Positions 1 through 15,100 of a stretch of 64,000 bases of DNA are shown piece by piece. The notes below the pieces were generated by a model, which saw only the letters and a program-made list of their open reading frames with translations, searched no databases and was not told where the DNA came from. The position numbers and the translations under genes are program-made. Source of the stretch: Brachionus manjavacas (Eukaryota; Rotifera; Eurotatoria; Ploima; Brachionidae); the NCBI GenBank assembly GCA_019054805.1, contig JAHQIY010000004.1:5270001-5334000 (forward strand). Direction: 5' to 3'. The stretch's first letter is position 1. Each line of letters starts with the position of its first letter.

Positions 1-2322
1 AACCTTAAGTAACGTGGCATATAACTTTGATTAATTTTTAAAATATTTAAGAGATTAATTAAATTATGTAAAATTTCAATCATTTAATAGCAATTGTTAG
101 CCAATAGAAAAAAATTCATAAAGAATAATTTATAATCTTTTAGTAAAAGTGTTTCTTAGGTAACCTACGCTAAGTTAGAAATGAAACTAATTTTAAAAAT
201 GCTCGCTTTTGATTAATAATTATTAATCTATTATTAATTGAATTCAACTCCTTTTATGAGAACTAGATTTAAAAAAAAATAGAAAAAAAATAAAAAATTA
301 ATATTTGTAGAAAACCGCATTAAAAGATAAACTTAATTAATATTCTTATCCTAAAATCGATGCTAAAAATAAAATCTCTTGTTTTATTTTAAATAAGAAT
401 AATTTTTTGTTTACTTGAAAAATCAATTCTAATGCAAATATCTAATCTTAACTTTGATAAACAATTAATTTTTTTAAATGATCAATCAAGCGTAAAAAAC
501 TATTAACAAGATAAAAAAATCACATAATATAAAATTTTATTTAAATGATTATATCAAAAAAAGTGTGGGAAAAAATTGAAATATTTTAAAATAGCAATTT
601 TAAATTTTGCCTAAAGTTTAAAATGAAAAAAAGTGATTTTAATCGAAATTAATTAGTAAAAAAAACAAAATTATTCAATTTCAAGTTTTATATTTATACT
701 CCAGTCAAACTTTATTCAAAATGCTTGAATTCATATTTTACTGAGCATCTATTTATTTTTTACAAGACACAATAGTTTTGTATTTTTTCCTTCAATGATT
801 CAATGATTATTTAAGTTTTTAATAAAATAAAATAAATTCGCATATTATCTTTTGCTTCCATTTTTATTATTTGAATTAGTTTTTAAAAAAATTAAATAAC
901 TGATTTTTTTTCATGAATGGTTTAAAGCTAATCTTGATTTTAAAATACGCATTGAAACAATTAATTATATAAATCATTGGTAAGTTAATATTTATTTCAA
1001 ATATGTTATTATTACCCAAATAAAAAAATACACTGGTCTTAATCAATAACGAAATTTTCGAGTTTATTTGGTATTTGTTAAACAATAACTTTTTATAAAA
1101 CGTGAGAGCATTTATTTTTAGAAAAACTGAGCCTGATAATTATCATTTAAAAAATGAGTCGTTTCTAACAAAGTTTTACAAGATAATTTTTGATAGCTTA
1201 AAATGACTCATTACTGAAAGATTTTCTATTTAAAAAAACCTTTAACTAAAGATGAAGGTGTTTATTTTAACTTTTATCTTATTTGTTTGAAGGAATTTCC
1301 ACTTTCTTTAACAGTTTTACTAAATATTTATCTAAAAAAATGTTATATAATTTTAATTGAATGTTAAAGTTTTCAAACATAAGCGGGTAAATATTTGAAA
1401 AATTTATAGGTAAATTTTTTTATCTAAGAATTAAAAAATTCAATTATTTTTTTTTTCATAATGAGCATAGGTAACATTCAGTTCAACTCTATGTGGTCAT
1501 AATTAAAAAGAAATTTTCTTTTGTCTCAAAATTGTCTCAAACAAAATGTGTTCAATTTTTACGAGTATCTCTCTAGAAAAAAACCTAAAATATCAAAGGA
1601 GATTTAGAAATTTTATTCAATCTTAAAGCATTTGATCTTTTCTTATATAATATCTTAATGATTTAAAACTTAGAAAAAGTATAAATTTTTTTTCTATTAG
1701 ATTTTATTTTGTCGAAGTGACAATGTTTTAGAGCCTTTTAAAAGCTGCACTTGGCCAAAAAAAAGTTAAATTTTCGCATTAGAACTTTTTACAACTACAA
1801 AGAGTTCAAGTCCAGACTTATGAGAAAATATTTTCAATGAAACACTCTAAATGAGCATTCAATTAATTTCTTTCGACAAAATTATTTTTAAGTTTTTGAA
1901 TAAGAATTCAATCTTGTGAAATCATAAAATAGTTATTATCGTTTTATTTTATTGGTAATTTTATCATCAAATTTATTTTTTTTAACTTAAAAAGAGATTT
2001 TTTAACTAAAGTGTATCGTTTTAAGTTTAAAATTAAACAATTAGATTTTAATGCTAACATAAAATTTAGTCAGTCTTTGTTCATGCTGTTCTAATTGTGT
2101 ATTTTACTAATTTAAGAACATTTAGAGATTTAAATTATGCTAAGATTAGGAGAAAAAATTATTTTTATTTAGTTTTCGATTCAGTATTTTTTAAATTGTT
2201 GTTGATAATTTTGAAGAAAAGATTTATAGTTTGAAGTAGCCTTACTTTTAATCTGGATATAGTTAATAAATTAAATGTAAAATTTAATTTCGAATTGGCT
2301 TTAAATTTTCAAGCGTAAAAGA
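1..2322. other. AT-rich non-coding stretch, no gene seen
   Basis: Only short, lysine/phenylalanine/isoleucine-rich open frames of the kind expected by chance in AT-rich DNA occur here. I see no conserved protein motif, no convincing repeat and no RNA gene. An upstream exon or promoter of the OB-fold gene at 2323 could lie in the last part, but nothing marks it. Confidence 0.6.
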
Positions 2323-4600
2323 ATGAAAATTTCTATCAGAGAATTGAAAAAATATTTTGTAGAAAAGTTTAGCAATAATAATGTCAAAGATCGATGGGAT
2401 TATTTTTATTTTTACGAGTCAGAAAATTCAAATCTAACAAATCAATTAGTATTTAATTTAAAAAATTTATATCCTAGTGTTTCTAAGAGTTTTTTGAAAG
2501 GAACTAGAGGGATATCTGTGTTTGCATAGACGAAATTATAAGACTATTCTAGTTGATGAAACGGGTTGGATTTACGTTGAATTTCTAGATTCAAACTCTA
2601 AAGACCATTCAAAAGTATGCAGTTCTCATTTTCTTAGTCGGTTTGCTCTCAAGTCGTTCAATTTGTTTTATGAACATTTTGTTTTTAAAACCAAAAATAA
2701 CAACAAAAAATGTGAAAAATATTTTTTATACATTCAAACCGATTTGGTTTCAAGCGAAATCAGAAAATTAAATTGGTCAGAAATCGAATCAATGCAAATA
2801 AGCTGCGAAGAATCTCGTATATTTTTTCTAATTACCCAAGAATTGGTAAAGACATTTGCTTGCGATGCAAAATCGTGCGTAGTTTCAAATAAAGCAAATA
2901 ATGACCAAACTACAAAATACACTGATGAAGAGTTTCGGTATATTTTCAAAGTTCTAAACAAAGGACCAGTTCACTCTTTGGCAAATTCTCAATTTAAAAG
3001 CAAGCTTAGATGTGATATATGCATAGAAATAGCTCCTTTTATTGAAAAAAAATCGAATCAGTCAGCTAAATTAATTATCAGTTTTTGTAGTAAATTTTTA
3101 TTCCACATCAATATTTTACACTCGGATAAAATTTACTTGCTTAAAACTGACAAAGAATTGGAAATTTTTAGTTTGAACAAGAGCACATCTTATCAAGCGG
3201 AACCAGCACTAATTTTTTTTCAAAATTCTTTCAAAATAATTGAAGAATTTACAAACCCCTGGGATTCGAGTATATTTTTTGGTGTCAAAAATCCCACCAA
3301 AAGTCATGCATTGCAAGGCGATTTTTTGAATTCAATGAAAGCTACTTTGATCGAAAAAAAACTAGTTCCTAGTTTTTTTCAACCAGAAAATGATTTTGAT
3401 GATATTCTAGTCAAGCATTATGATTTAATCTTACCAAATAAACAATTTAAACTGGTGGTAAAGACACTTGATACAAATGAAACTGTCTCAATATTTTTCG
3501 ATACTCGATTCTCGATTTTTCCACTTTGTATTCTACCAGGAATTGAAATTGAAATCACTGATTTGATTAGAAAAGGAGATGGAGTTTTTAAGTCAAATTG
3601 TGCTTTGAAGCCTATGTCGCCACAAAGCTTTGATTTATTGAATCCAAAAAAAGACTTAGCATCCTCAACCAAAGAGAACTCTACTAAGAAAAAATCACTG
3701 ATTGATAGTCTGACTGAATTGGACTATTCATTTAGTTCTTTTTATGATTTAAATCATATACAAAAAAGAGAACAAAAAGAGCAAATTTTAAATTTTAGAT
3801 TATTGTTTCAAAATTCCGAATTTTGCCAAGAACAATGTGGCAGCTTTGTCAGAATATATGGTCAAATTGTAAAAATCTATGAGCTCAATTTAAGATTAAG
3901 ATGCAAAATTTGTTCAAGTTTAATTAGTTCATGTATTTGTAGCTCGAAAACTACAGATAAAAAAATGGACTTAGAATTTTCAACTTGTTTATTAGTTGAT
4001 GATCATAGTTCGATTGTTAAACTTTGTTACTCTAATTCAAGTGTCGATCTAAAATCGAAACAATCCAATTTTTTCCATTCAATATCAGGTTTTTTGCATG
4101 ATATTCTTAATAGTCTAAACGAGATTAAAATGATTCCAGTTCCCGTTCACTTAAGTGCCGGTGAATGCAACCCAAATGAGCTTGATCGATCTGCCAAAAT
4201 TTATCAAATTATAAAAGAAAAGTTAGTCAATGAATATGGGTGTTTGGCTGATCGAACAAATACTGAATCGAATCGAACAATAAATAGCTCTATCCTAAAT
4301 TCAACATTGAATGCACAAGACTCCAGTTACATATTTGAGAATGTGGTCAAATTGGATATCTATAAAACTTTATACGATTATTTAAATTTTACCATTGTGG
4401 ATAAGCATTTTTTATTTTATATTGATGTCAATAACTTGCATAACATGAAAGAAATCGGAACTAGTTTTGAAAAAAAATCAGGAGATAATCACAAATTTTT
4501 TAAAATAGGCGATTTGTGCTGCAATGAACAATTTAAGTCAATTTTAAATTTAAAATGTTCTAAGTTTTTACCTGTTGAGATTGAGCTAACAGATTTTTAA
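2323..4600 (+). CDS. OB-fold / zinc-ribbon protein, possibly CTC1-like telomere protein (frame break inside)
   Basis: Two long open frames together encode about 760 residues. The first (2323-2529) starts MKISIRELKKYF. The second continues one frame over to the stop at 4598-4600, and is open from about 2498. In the C-terminal half (about 3840-4050) a strand-rich segment, FVRIYGQIVKIYELNLRL, runs into a CxxC...CxC zinc-ribbon (CKIC...SCIC) and then a strand reading STCLLVDDHSSIVKL. This is the look of an OB-fold with an inserted zinc ribbon, as in RPA1- and CTC1-type ssDNA-binding proteins. No catalytic motif is visible. CTC1 is the CST-complex subunit that binds telomeric ssDNA; SHLD2 and other RPA-like proteins are alternatives. 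I found no splice pair of sensible length that joins the two frames, so an unusual intron, a frameshift, a sequencing error or a decaying gene are all possible. Confidence 0.4.
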
Positions 4601-7600
4601 ATTAATTCTAGAAACAATTGTCAAATATTTTGATAAATTATTATGATATCTATTTATACATTTTTTTAAGTAACGATAACAATAAATCACCATAGAATAT
4701 TGACTTTTTTTTATTTTATAATATATAAATCTATGAAAGTGATTTATTTATAGTGAATATTTTTCAAGTTTCAAATCTAATTAGTTTCGTAAAAGTAAGC
4801 GAATAAGTTTACCTGCAGGGCCTAATAATGTTAAATAAGTCTATTTGGTAGAATTGATTTCCAAAATGGAATTTTTAATTTTGATAAATGTTCACTAAAA
4901 ATTATTTAAAGACTTTTTCAAGTATCTCTTTCATCATTTTTGACAAAATAAAATTAAATTTAAGTTACACTTGAAAAAAAAATCAATAAAAATTAGGGTT
5001 GTGAAAATTTTGAAATGGATCTCAATATGCCTAGGGGTAAATAACATATCTAAAGCCAGAAATGTATTTTTAAAGGCAAATTTAAAAACGCAAATGAAAT
5101 ATGTAACAATTATCAAAATCAATTTAAGGAAATATAAAATAAAAATCGGAAAACTGAAGTAAAAAAGTTTTCCCAATTTAAGAAATTTATTAATTTAAAT
5201 AATTTAGACGTATTTAGTCAATATCTATAATATTAAAGTCTATGATGATAAAAATTTTCTATAAGCTTAATTTTTATTAATTAAACACCTATTTTAAGTT
5301 CTCAAATGTTACTTTTCTTTCAGCTTTGTTTTTATTTTGTATATTTTATTTTTTTGTCTAAGTTGCTCAAATTAATAAATAATAATAATTTATAATTAGA
5401 AAATACTTGCATTTTCTAATGATTTAATTAGGGCAATTTTTCCTCTGATATTCCTTCGAGGTTTGAATACTTACATCATTGAAAATAAAAATTCATTTAT
5501 CGAAATATTTTCAAAATTTTATCTTGTTTTGACATTTAGTAAGCAAATAAATCAAATGATTTTTCCATTTAGATGCATTTTTTTTCTAAAATAATCTATT
5601 GAATCAATGATAAAATTACATGTCAAATATTTCTTTTTTTCAGATATATTTTCACTTTTTGTTAAAAATAGATTTTTTTATTCTATTTCAACAGACAAAA
5701 TGGTTAGCCTGAATTAAAAAATATAGGTTAGGAAATTTTTCCGTTGCACATGTAAATAAATATTCAAAAAATTGTTTATTTTCTAATAATTAACCTTGGA
5801 ATTAGAAATTCAAAACCTTTTCAAAATATTTTTAAAATAGACTTTTTAGGCTTGCTTTAAAACATATTTGTTTGAAAAAAAAATATACTATTTTAATCAA
5901 TACGATTGATGACATGTTTTTATTAAAGCTTCTTAATGAACTAATTTTTGAGTTTTTTTTAAATATTCAAAGAACAGAGACTAGCCTAAGATCACTGACT
6001 TTAGTTATTGGGAAAAAGAATTATTAACGATGATTTAAACCTAATCAAAGTTTTTTAACTTAAAAAATTAAGAAAGAGAAGAAACGAAAAATGTAAAACT
6101 CTTTTGATTTAAAGCTTTGAAAATTTATTTTTAGAAATTTAATTTCTTAAGTCAATTTATTTCTCAAACATATTTTATTTAGTTTCTTTTTTGAATATAA
6201 GCTTTTAAATTAGTAAATCAAGGTGTATTATTGGTCTTGAAGGTGTTTTTTAAAAATTGCATTTTTAATATATTTTAAAATTTCAATTTAAAAAATTCAA
6301 TTTATTTAGATTAATAAAATAAATAATAAATCAATCGATAATGTAGATCTAACAAAAAAAGATATATTATATAAACATATAAATGATAGGGAAAATTGAA
6401 AAAAAAGAAGGCGTTCAACTTGGTACAGATGAAAAAATGAAACACGATCTAATTAAATCGAAGAAAGGCGGTTTATAAGCATTTACTTACAGTAAGATGC
6501 GTTTCACTCACAAATTTTTTTAAAAAATTCACAGTAAATAAAGTTTTCTAAGCTTTGTTAAGCTCTTTGTCCAAAGGGCTCTAGTTAAAAGCTTATAATA
6601 AGTCTAATTTAATGAAAAACATTTAAATTTCTATCAATATACACAATAGGTCATTAAATCAATCTTAGTTAGATAGAAGTTTTTTTTCCCAAATAAAGAC
6701 AATAAAAAAGTTTAAAAAATATAAATTAAAGGAAACGACTTAATAAAAATTAAATTAAATTTATGATTCAGATCTTTTCACAATAATTGGTTTTATTATA
6801 ATTTTTTCTTTAGTAACTAAAATACATTCAATCTGTAATTTTAGTCAAATGTCAATAATTTTTAAATTTATGAGTAATTATTAATAAATTTGGGTAAAAT
6901 GATTCACAGATTTAAGTGAAACACACAATCAAATCGTTTTTAAATATTTTATTTCTTTAGTCTTTAAGAACTTGAAGACTACAGACGACTAGTTTAAGAA
7001 AAATTAATTGTTTATTTTCTTTTTATTTAAGTTCTACGATTCCTCAATCTAAATTTAAAAAATTTTTAATTCAAAACAAAGGCAGAATTTATTCTTCATA
7101 ATTGTTTCGGACTCATAAGAAAATTTAAGTTAAACAAAAACAATATTAAATAGTGTTTCTAAACCTGAATGAATAAGAAAATTAAACAAACTTAGCTTTT
7201 GATGAAGCTTATATTGGAGTATTTTACCTGTGGTTCTGCAATAATTTAAAATAATAAAAAATTTCTTAAATAAACAAATTTATTATTTACTAAGATTTTT
7301 TATTTAAAATTTGTCGAACTGGACATTTTGAAGAACTGACTACGACTGAGACAAAAAAATGGTCGGCACACACGTGACTTTAATTATTATTCGTTTAAAT
7401 TATTCATTTTTCAAATTGAGATATCATCAAATCTGGGAAATATTATTATTCTAAAGGTATTTTCTAAACGAGGAAACAAGGATAAATAATGTAAATAATA
7501 ATAAGATCGCTGAGAGCGGTTCTAAAGGGTTATACATCTAATTCGTGTTTAAGTTATGTTCAATTTATTCTTCACTAGAAAAATAGAGAAATAATTATTT

Positions 7601-9186
7601 AAAAAAAGCTAAATTTTATGCATAAAGCCCTTTCATTTAATGAGAAAATCAAATATGATATTTGCATTACGTTTTTTTTTTAAATCTTTATGATCCCAAA
7701 ACCTTTAAAATTTCTCAACAACACTTAATCTCAATCGGCGCTTGTCAACTAAACTAATGTCTCCAAATGCGCAATTATCGAAAAATTAGTAAGCATTATG
7801 ACGTGATTAGTTATTTGACAATTCATAGGGCTAATCGTTTCCAAAAGAAAAGGATTGTACATTTTGGAAAATACAAAATGAATTAATTATTAAAAATTGT
7901 TTAGGTTAAGAGCACTGATCAAAATTTTTAGCGACCATAATTGAAACCATTTTAGGAGTCGGCATTTGTTCATTTCATGAAAGTAATAAATTAAACCGTA
8001 AGTAAATCTAGTTAATCTGTTTTTATTTCATACTTTTTTAAACTTTTAAAAAAACAAAAAAGTTTAAATTAGAACTTTTTTTTTTTTTCTAAATAAAGGT
8101 TCAAAATTTTATGACACGATAGGTCGTAAATTATGAGGAAATATGCGAAGATCAGAAAAAAATCCAGATATTTAATTTTTCAATTTCAAATATTTAAAAA
8201 TTTTATTAAAGTGAAAAAAAATGTGATTTAAAATTAAATAAATCTTAAAAGGAAAAATTCTTAGTTTTTCAAATTGTCAAGAAGAATTATGGTAAAAAAA
8301 GAGATTGAATTAAGACTTGATTTACAAGCTGTGGCTCGTCTAAATCAAATTATCAACCAAAGACCATTATGAATAACTTGTCAAGAAACATACATTTTTA
8401 AAGTTGACCTTTATCTTTTTTAGGCATTTTTTGTTTATTTAATATAATTCAAATGATAAATTGTCAATGAATTTCGATATTGATTTGGATTGCTGGACAA
8501 GAGAAAATGAAATTAGCAAGAAATGTACTTTTAGTTTTAATTTAATCTATAAGTACGAGACTTTTTAATTTTGCTATGATTTCAAAAAATCTAGCTAAAG
8601 AAAGCTTGATTATATTTTTTTGTCAATTGGTTTTTTTTTTAAAAATTTTTAATTTCAAATGTTCGTTTCTCAATCAAAATAGTATCGAAGATAAAGAATT
8701 TTTTTGATTAAATTTTTGCATCCGTGGTTGTTATTTTTTTTGATCGAAATCAATTTTAAATTTTATTTTTCAGGTTAAAATTAATTTTCTAAATAGATAA
8801 TAAAATATGTTTTTAAATGAAGACCTAAAATATCAACATTGAACGAAGACTAGCAAGAACAATAGTGCGCTACAAATTTTTTTGGTTAAGAAAATTTTCT
8901 TTTGTCATGAAAATAAAACAAAGAGAAAAATAATTTAGCTTAATTCGTCATTTTATTTTCCCATTGTCATAATCGAATCAAACGACAAAAAGGTAAAGAA
9001 CTCGAATAAAACAAGCACACCAAATATCAAATGAAGAATTTTTGAACATTTATTAGAACGAGATATATCATTTTGACTATTTTGTTGTTTAGCAAATACA
9101 AATAAAAAAACCAAATAGATATTTGGTTTCATATTAATTTTCCACTTATTTTAGTTTCGATAAATGAGTATTTTCTTAGTTTAACC
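4601..9186. other. AT-rich intergenic region, nothing recognised
   Basis: About 4.6 kb between the OB-fold gene and the RasGAP start. Open frames are short and low-complexity. I saw no transposase, reverse transcriptase or conserved domain signature on either strand, and no clear tandem or inverted repeat. Confidence 0.55.
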
Positions 9187-12100
9187 ATGTCCATTTCGCT
9201 TAACACGTTCAATAACATTACCGATCAATATGTCCCCAACACATCGAATTCAATCGATAGCGAGATCCAGGTTAAACCCCCAAATGTATGGTACAAAGGA
9301 TGGATTCTAACATGTATGTATCAAAATTAAGTAAAAATTAACTTCTTTAAATGAAATAAAAATTTATTAAAATTTAAATTTTGACATATTAGACACAAAA
9401 GTTTTAAAGGATTTTCTCGCTTTTTTTTAAATAAAAAATCCACCTTATAAAATTATAATTTAGGTTTTTTTCTAAAAATTAAAGATATTTTTACTTATTT
9501 AAACCAAAGGTATTTTAATTTAAAAAGAGAACACATATTTGAAAAGGTTTCGATTATAAACCTAAAAAATGTTTGTAAATAGAAATTTGAAAATATCAAA
9601 ATTAGATTAAGCCAAAAGTTTTGATACTTGTATTCACCCTAAAAATTAACTCCTCGAAGATAAAAACTTGATTTAATACTAGAAGCATCAAGAATTTTTT
9701 CGAATTTTTTTTCAAGCCAAAACATTTAAAATAATATTAGGAATACATTTTTTGAAGAAAAGATATAACATTTAATTTTTCAAAAAAGATTTATTTATTT
9801 AAAAAATATTTTCAATAGTTATGAGTATTTAAAATTTTTTAAAACAAGTCAAATGACTTTTTCGGTGCTTCTAGTGTTGATCATCCTCAATTGAGCATAT
9901 TTAATTTAATCTTTTTTCTTTTACAAATTAAAAAATTCGTTTGCTATCTAAACCGGCGAACTTGGCAAATTTAATCTTTGATATTTTTTTTAAGTTTATG
10001 ATTTTTATTTCTTTTTTAAAAATAAATTATCAGTTGAAGCCTTTTTTTTATTTACTTTTATTCATTTGTTCTAAAAACTATTAAGCTGATTAAGAATACA
10101 GGTTTTTGAACAATGTTTTTTGGGTGTCTAAAATCTACTAACAATTAACTCGACTTTTAATTATAAATTTAACTTTTTTAAAAGCAAAATAAAAACTTTT
10201 AAATACAGAATTTTATTTAAGTTTCAATAAATTCATATATTCTGAAAATATAGTCTGAAAAAATTTTAGCTGAAAAAAATATTTTTCTTCAAAAAAAAAT
10301 CATTAAAAATTTATTATTTTGAGTAATAAAAAAATAACCATATTTTCTAAGATCAAGACTTATCGAATGACATTGCTGGTAATTTGTCAAACAACTCACT
10401 GATTGACAATTTAAAATGGGTCCCGAAATTTGCGGTAATCAACCGTGATACAAAAAGTGTCTTGTTGTACGATTATGAACCATCAAATGAAGTTATATCT
10501 AATAATTTTATGTCAATCAAACAATTTTCAGGCAGAAAGGCATCGGCTGAACAAGTTTCTGTAAAAAAACAAGAGTTTGATTCTGACGATTCTTATCAGC
10601 AAACAGCTGCTGTTTCGGGCTCATGTAGGCTCGATAATTCACCAAATAGTGAACTGTTCATTAAATATTGGAAAAATCGAATCCATAAATTTGACTCATC
10701 TAACACCGAGCGTTACTTCAAATGCGATGAAACTTATTTGAATAAGGATCAAGGTAATTTCAAAAAATAATATGTCTTTACATTATTTCCAGCGTTTTTT
10801 TTTAGAAACACTCAATCAAACCTCGCATACCGAACCTTCTTCTACATTCCGTTTTGCTGTAATATTTCAATTGATAAATTTGGTTAATACAATTTTAAAT
10901 TTTTAAATAAGGGTTTGTTTTTTAAAAAAGATAAGACTGAAAAAGTAAAGCATTCAAGCCTAAAAAGAGCTAAAAGTGGCATCCAACTTGAACGAAAAAA
11001 ACCTGCTATAAATCAATCAAATACCACTTTTATTGACTCAAAGATTAACCAGCAAACGCCAAATTTTGAGAGCAGAAATAGGTATTTTTTGCATTTTGTC
11101 AAATATCAATTTATTTTTTACCTTGACTATTTCACCATTTAAAAAATACTTTGTCTTAAAGAAATAAGTTTTTCATCAACCTTAAACGACTCAGGTTTGA
11201 GTTTTATGCATCTTTATATTAAACTATTGTCTAATTGTATTTAATTTATTTTTGCCCTAAAATATAAGTTGGCTTTTTGTAATTCTTATGCTTTAGTATA
11301 CAATCATTTAAAAGTTGGTCAAAAATTAAAAAAAAAATTTTTATTCAAGTTTTGAACATTTAAATAAGAGTTGTTGATTCTAGTTTAAAAATGTTTTTCT
11401 CTAAGTTTTAAATTATGATTTATTAGGACAATTTTTGAAAAGATTCGTGTTTTGATAATATGCTTTGAAATTTATTAAGCATATTTAGTAATAACGTTAT
11501 AAATTAAAATGCTCACTCCTTAAAAATGCTTGATTGAAAAGTTTTATTTTTAAGAAAAAAATATATTTAATTTATTATTTTATTTTGATTGAATTTTTTT
11601 AGTTTTTTTATCACCAAAAATGCTAATATCATCAAAAAACACTTATGTTATAATAATCATAATTTAACAATTAAAGTATCGAATAATTCTATCGAAGTTT
11701 AAAAATTCATAAAATCTTTGCTTTATCATACATAAAAGTTAATCTAAACTAAACATTAATTTAGTCCTCTTTTTAGTAAAAGCAATTTTTTCTCTATTAA
11801 AAAACGAAAAAAGAATAACTAAATAATTGTATAGCCTCATAGAAAAAAAAAGTAAAAATAAATTTTTAAAGACCTTCTATCATTTGGCAATTGTTTCTTA
11901 ACCACTGTTGGTTTTTGCCATTGGTTCAATAAGGTTCGCACCATTCCTTAAATTGTTGCTTAAATTTCTCGAGTCATTTTTGATAAGTCTACTTTTTAAA
12001 TTCTCAGGCGAATTTTGATAGAATAACGTCTTATAAGAAAATTAATTTTTTTTGTGTTACAAAAATTTAAAAAATTTGTTACATTTATAGAACAAAAATA

Positions 12101-15100
12101 TAATTTTTTTTTGTATCATTAGTTTTGCATGAAATTTCACAATATCTTTATTTTCAGGGTCATCTCTCTAGTGACTTTGTGATCTACTGGTAAACCCGTT
12201 TAAGTCGAAAGACATTGCTGAAAAATACAAAATATAGTTGAAAGTGTGCTGCAAATTCAATAAAATTATTTTTCATAATAAAAAATATAAATAATGTTAT
12301 TTTGATTTAAAAAAAAAAACGATTTAAATATAAATGTATTCCTTACTGATATTGGCAGAATCGTTTCTTTGGCATCTTGAAGTTAATGATTAATTCAAAA
12401 TATCATTCCAATTCAAAGAGTTTATCTTAAGATATTAAAATTAATCTTTAAAATAATTGAAACAGTTTTAATGTAAAATGGTTTATATGCTATGTAGATT
12501 TAAAAAAACATAAAAAAATTTTTTTTCAACCGATTGATAAAATAAGCTACTTATTGTAGCTTATTTACTTCAAGATGCCAAAGAAAAGAGTCTGCCAGTG
12601 TCAGTAAGGAATGGTTCTTGAACTTTTTTTTCTACAATAAAATCATAAATTAGATTAAGTTTTTAGTCATGCAATAATAATTAAATACTGAATGTCATGT
12701 CATGGGTTTTACTCTCTTTTACTAAATATCATAATTTACTGAGAAAAAATTCTTTTAATCATCTATGTAAATCATATATTTTAAAGTTTTTTTAGTTATT
12801 CAAATTTTTTAGAGACTTAAATTTTATGAGTTGATTTAATAATTTAAAATTTAATGATAACAATGTCTTGATTGGATTTTTTTTGGTGAAAAAAAAATGA
12901 AAAAATAGCATTAAAAATGAATTTGTTCCCTATTCAGAATTAAGCTTATAATTTACAACTCTAATTTAATTTAGATTAAAAAAAGCTTTCAAGACTTTAA
13001 TTTCGGGCATTGTCATTTTATTCCAAAAATTAAATATTAAATCCAATTTAAAAAATTAAGCCTTTAAAATTCAAAGCTCGAACATATTGGATGATAATGT
13101 TAGTTTTTGGGTCAGTGGATGTTTGCTTGTTTTTTTTAATCTTAACTAATTTATTTCATTGAAACAAAAACTTATTCAAATAAAAAACTTATTGAATTCA
13201 AATCTTGAAAAATTTGCTTGTAACAAAAAATTACTAAAACCATGCTTAATTAACCTTTACCAATCTTAACTCTTAGCTCGACGTGATCTGTCTAAAAAGT
13301 GGCTTTTCTTTTTCTGGGCAATTTAATCCGATTGCTTTAAATTTTACTTTTCTAAAGCTTGCCATCACCGATGCGACCATCACGATCTCACGAGTCGCTG
13401 TCGTCACCACTAAAGCCATCGACAACTATCAATCACTTGGAAAACACACAACATAGGCCAAAATTGTCAAACTTTCCACGTTTCCTGCCATCATACAAGT
13501 CGAAAAATTCTCACCAGACTTCTCTATCCAAAGGCAGAAATTCAAACTGCATTAATCCAAACCAAATATTGGACACTCTAATCTACCTTGATTTCAATAC
13601 AACTAGCTCAATAAGTGCAATACACAACAGCCTGTTTGGTGAAGAGAATTGCTTCGAGATAAAATGCCCTTCAAACACTGTCACTATTTTAAACATGTCA
13701 AACCGGGTGAACGAAAAAAGTGACTCTAGTGAGCTGGACGAAGATGTTGAGTCTGACAGCAAAAATCGCCAAAGCAGACGGGACACATGTGACAAGCTGC
13801 GGTATTTGCCATCACCTGTTGAGATACAAATTCGCTATTTTATGTGTAGATCGTGGGAGGAGCGCGAAAAGTGGCTGCAGTGCTTGCGAAATGTGTCCCA
13901 GCCCAATCTGGTGAACCAGCGGCGTGACGAAAACTCCCTGCAAGTCTGGCTGCTGGAGGCAAAAGGAACGCCGATCAGCTCTAAATCGAACAAAAAATAC
14001 TACTGCGAAATTTATCTTGACAACTCTCTGTATGCCAAGTCGTGTGCCAAGGAAAAAAAGGATATTTTATTTTGGGGCGAAAATTTCGAATTTGCCAGTG
14101 TAAATTGCCATGTTCTAAAAGTTGATCTTTACCAACAGATTACAGAAACTCAAAAGAAAAAGAACAAAAAAGATCCATCGCAGAATTTGCTCGGCTCGGT
14201 CACAATCCCGGTCAGTGGCATTGAGTGCAGTCAACCGGTTGAAAAATGGTACAAACTCGAACCCCTAACAGACAATAAACATGATGGCTACGAAAATTCT
14301 ACCAACTCGTCGGCCAGCTTTACAACCACTCAAAATTTTAGCAAAGACGCAATTTCAATCCGAATAAAAGCCAAATACCAATCAGTCGACATACTGCCCA
14401 TCAATTGCTACCACAAATTGATTGAATTTATTCGCCTCAAATACCTTAATCTAATAACACTAGAGCCTTTTTTGAACGTAAGAATAAAGGACGACTTGGC
14501 CAATAGTCTAGTTAGGATTGCTTACAAGCTAAAGGTTGAAACAAAATTTTTGACAGACTTGGTCCTTGCCGAAGTGCTGCAGCTGGAGGACAATTCGCTC
14601 ACTTTTCGCGGCAACAGTTTGGCCACAAAATCAATCGAGTCCTACATGAAACTAGTGGGTGAAAACTACCTGAAAATAACTCTAAGCGATTGTGTCAAAA
14701 GCATCATCGAGACTTCCAATGACCTAGAAATCGACCCCTCTAAAGTTTCCAATCAGTCAAGTTTGAACACAAACAGGGAAGAATTGGTGCAAATACTGCA
14801 CTTGGTGTGCGGCCGAGTCTTTAACTCGTTTTCCAACTTTCCTCTTGAAATGAAGCAGGTGTTTTCTTGTTTGAGGCGCGAGTGCAAGAAGAACGGCAAA
14901 ACAGACGAAATGTGCGACACATTGATTAGTGCCAGTATTTTTTTGCGGTTCATTTGTCCAGCTATTCTCTCACCCAATTTGTTCAATTTGACCCAGGAGT
15001 ACCCGCAGGAGAAAGCGGCCCGCAAGTTGACCCTCACGGCCAAAACCTTGCAAACAATAGCCAATTTTTCTAAATTTGGCGGCAAAGAATTTTACATGAG

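Noticed and set aside
9187-9360. A separate short gene starting at 9187
   Set aside because: The frame ends in a GTATGT donor and joins in phase with 10352 to complete a PH-domain start, so it is exon 1 of the RasGAP gene.
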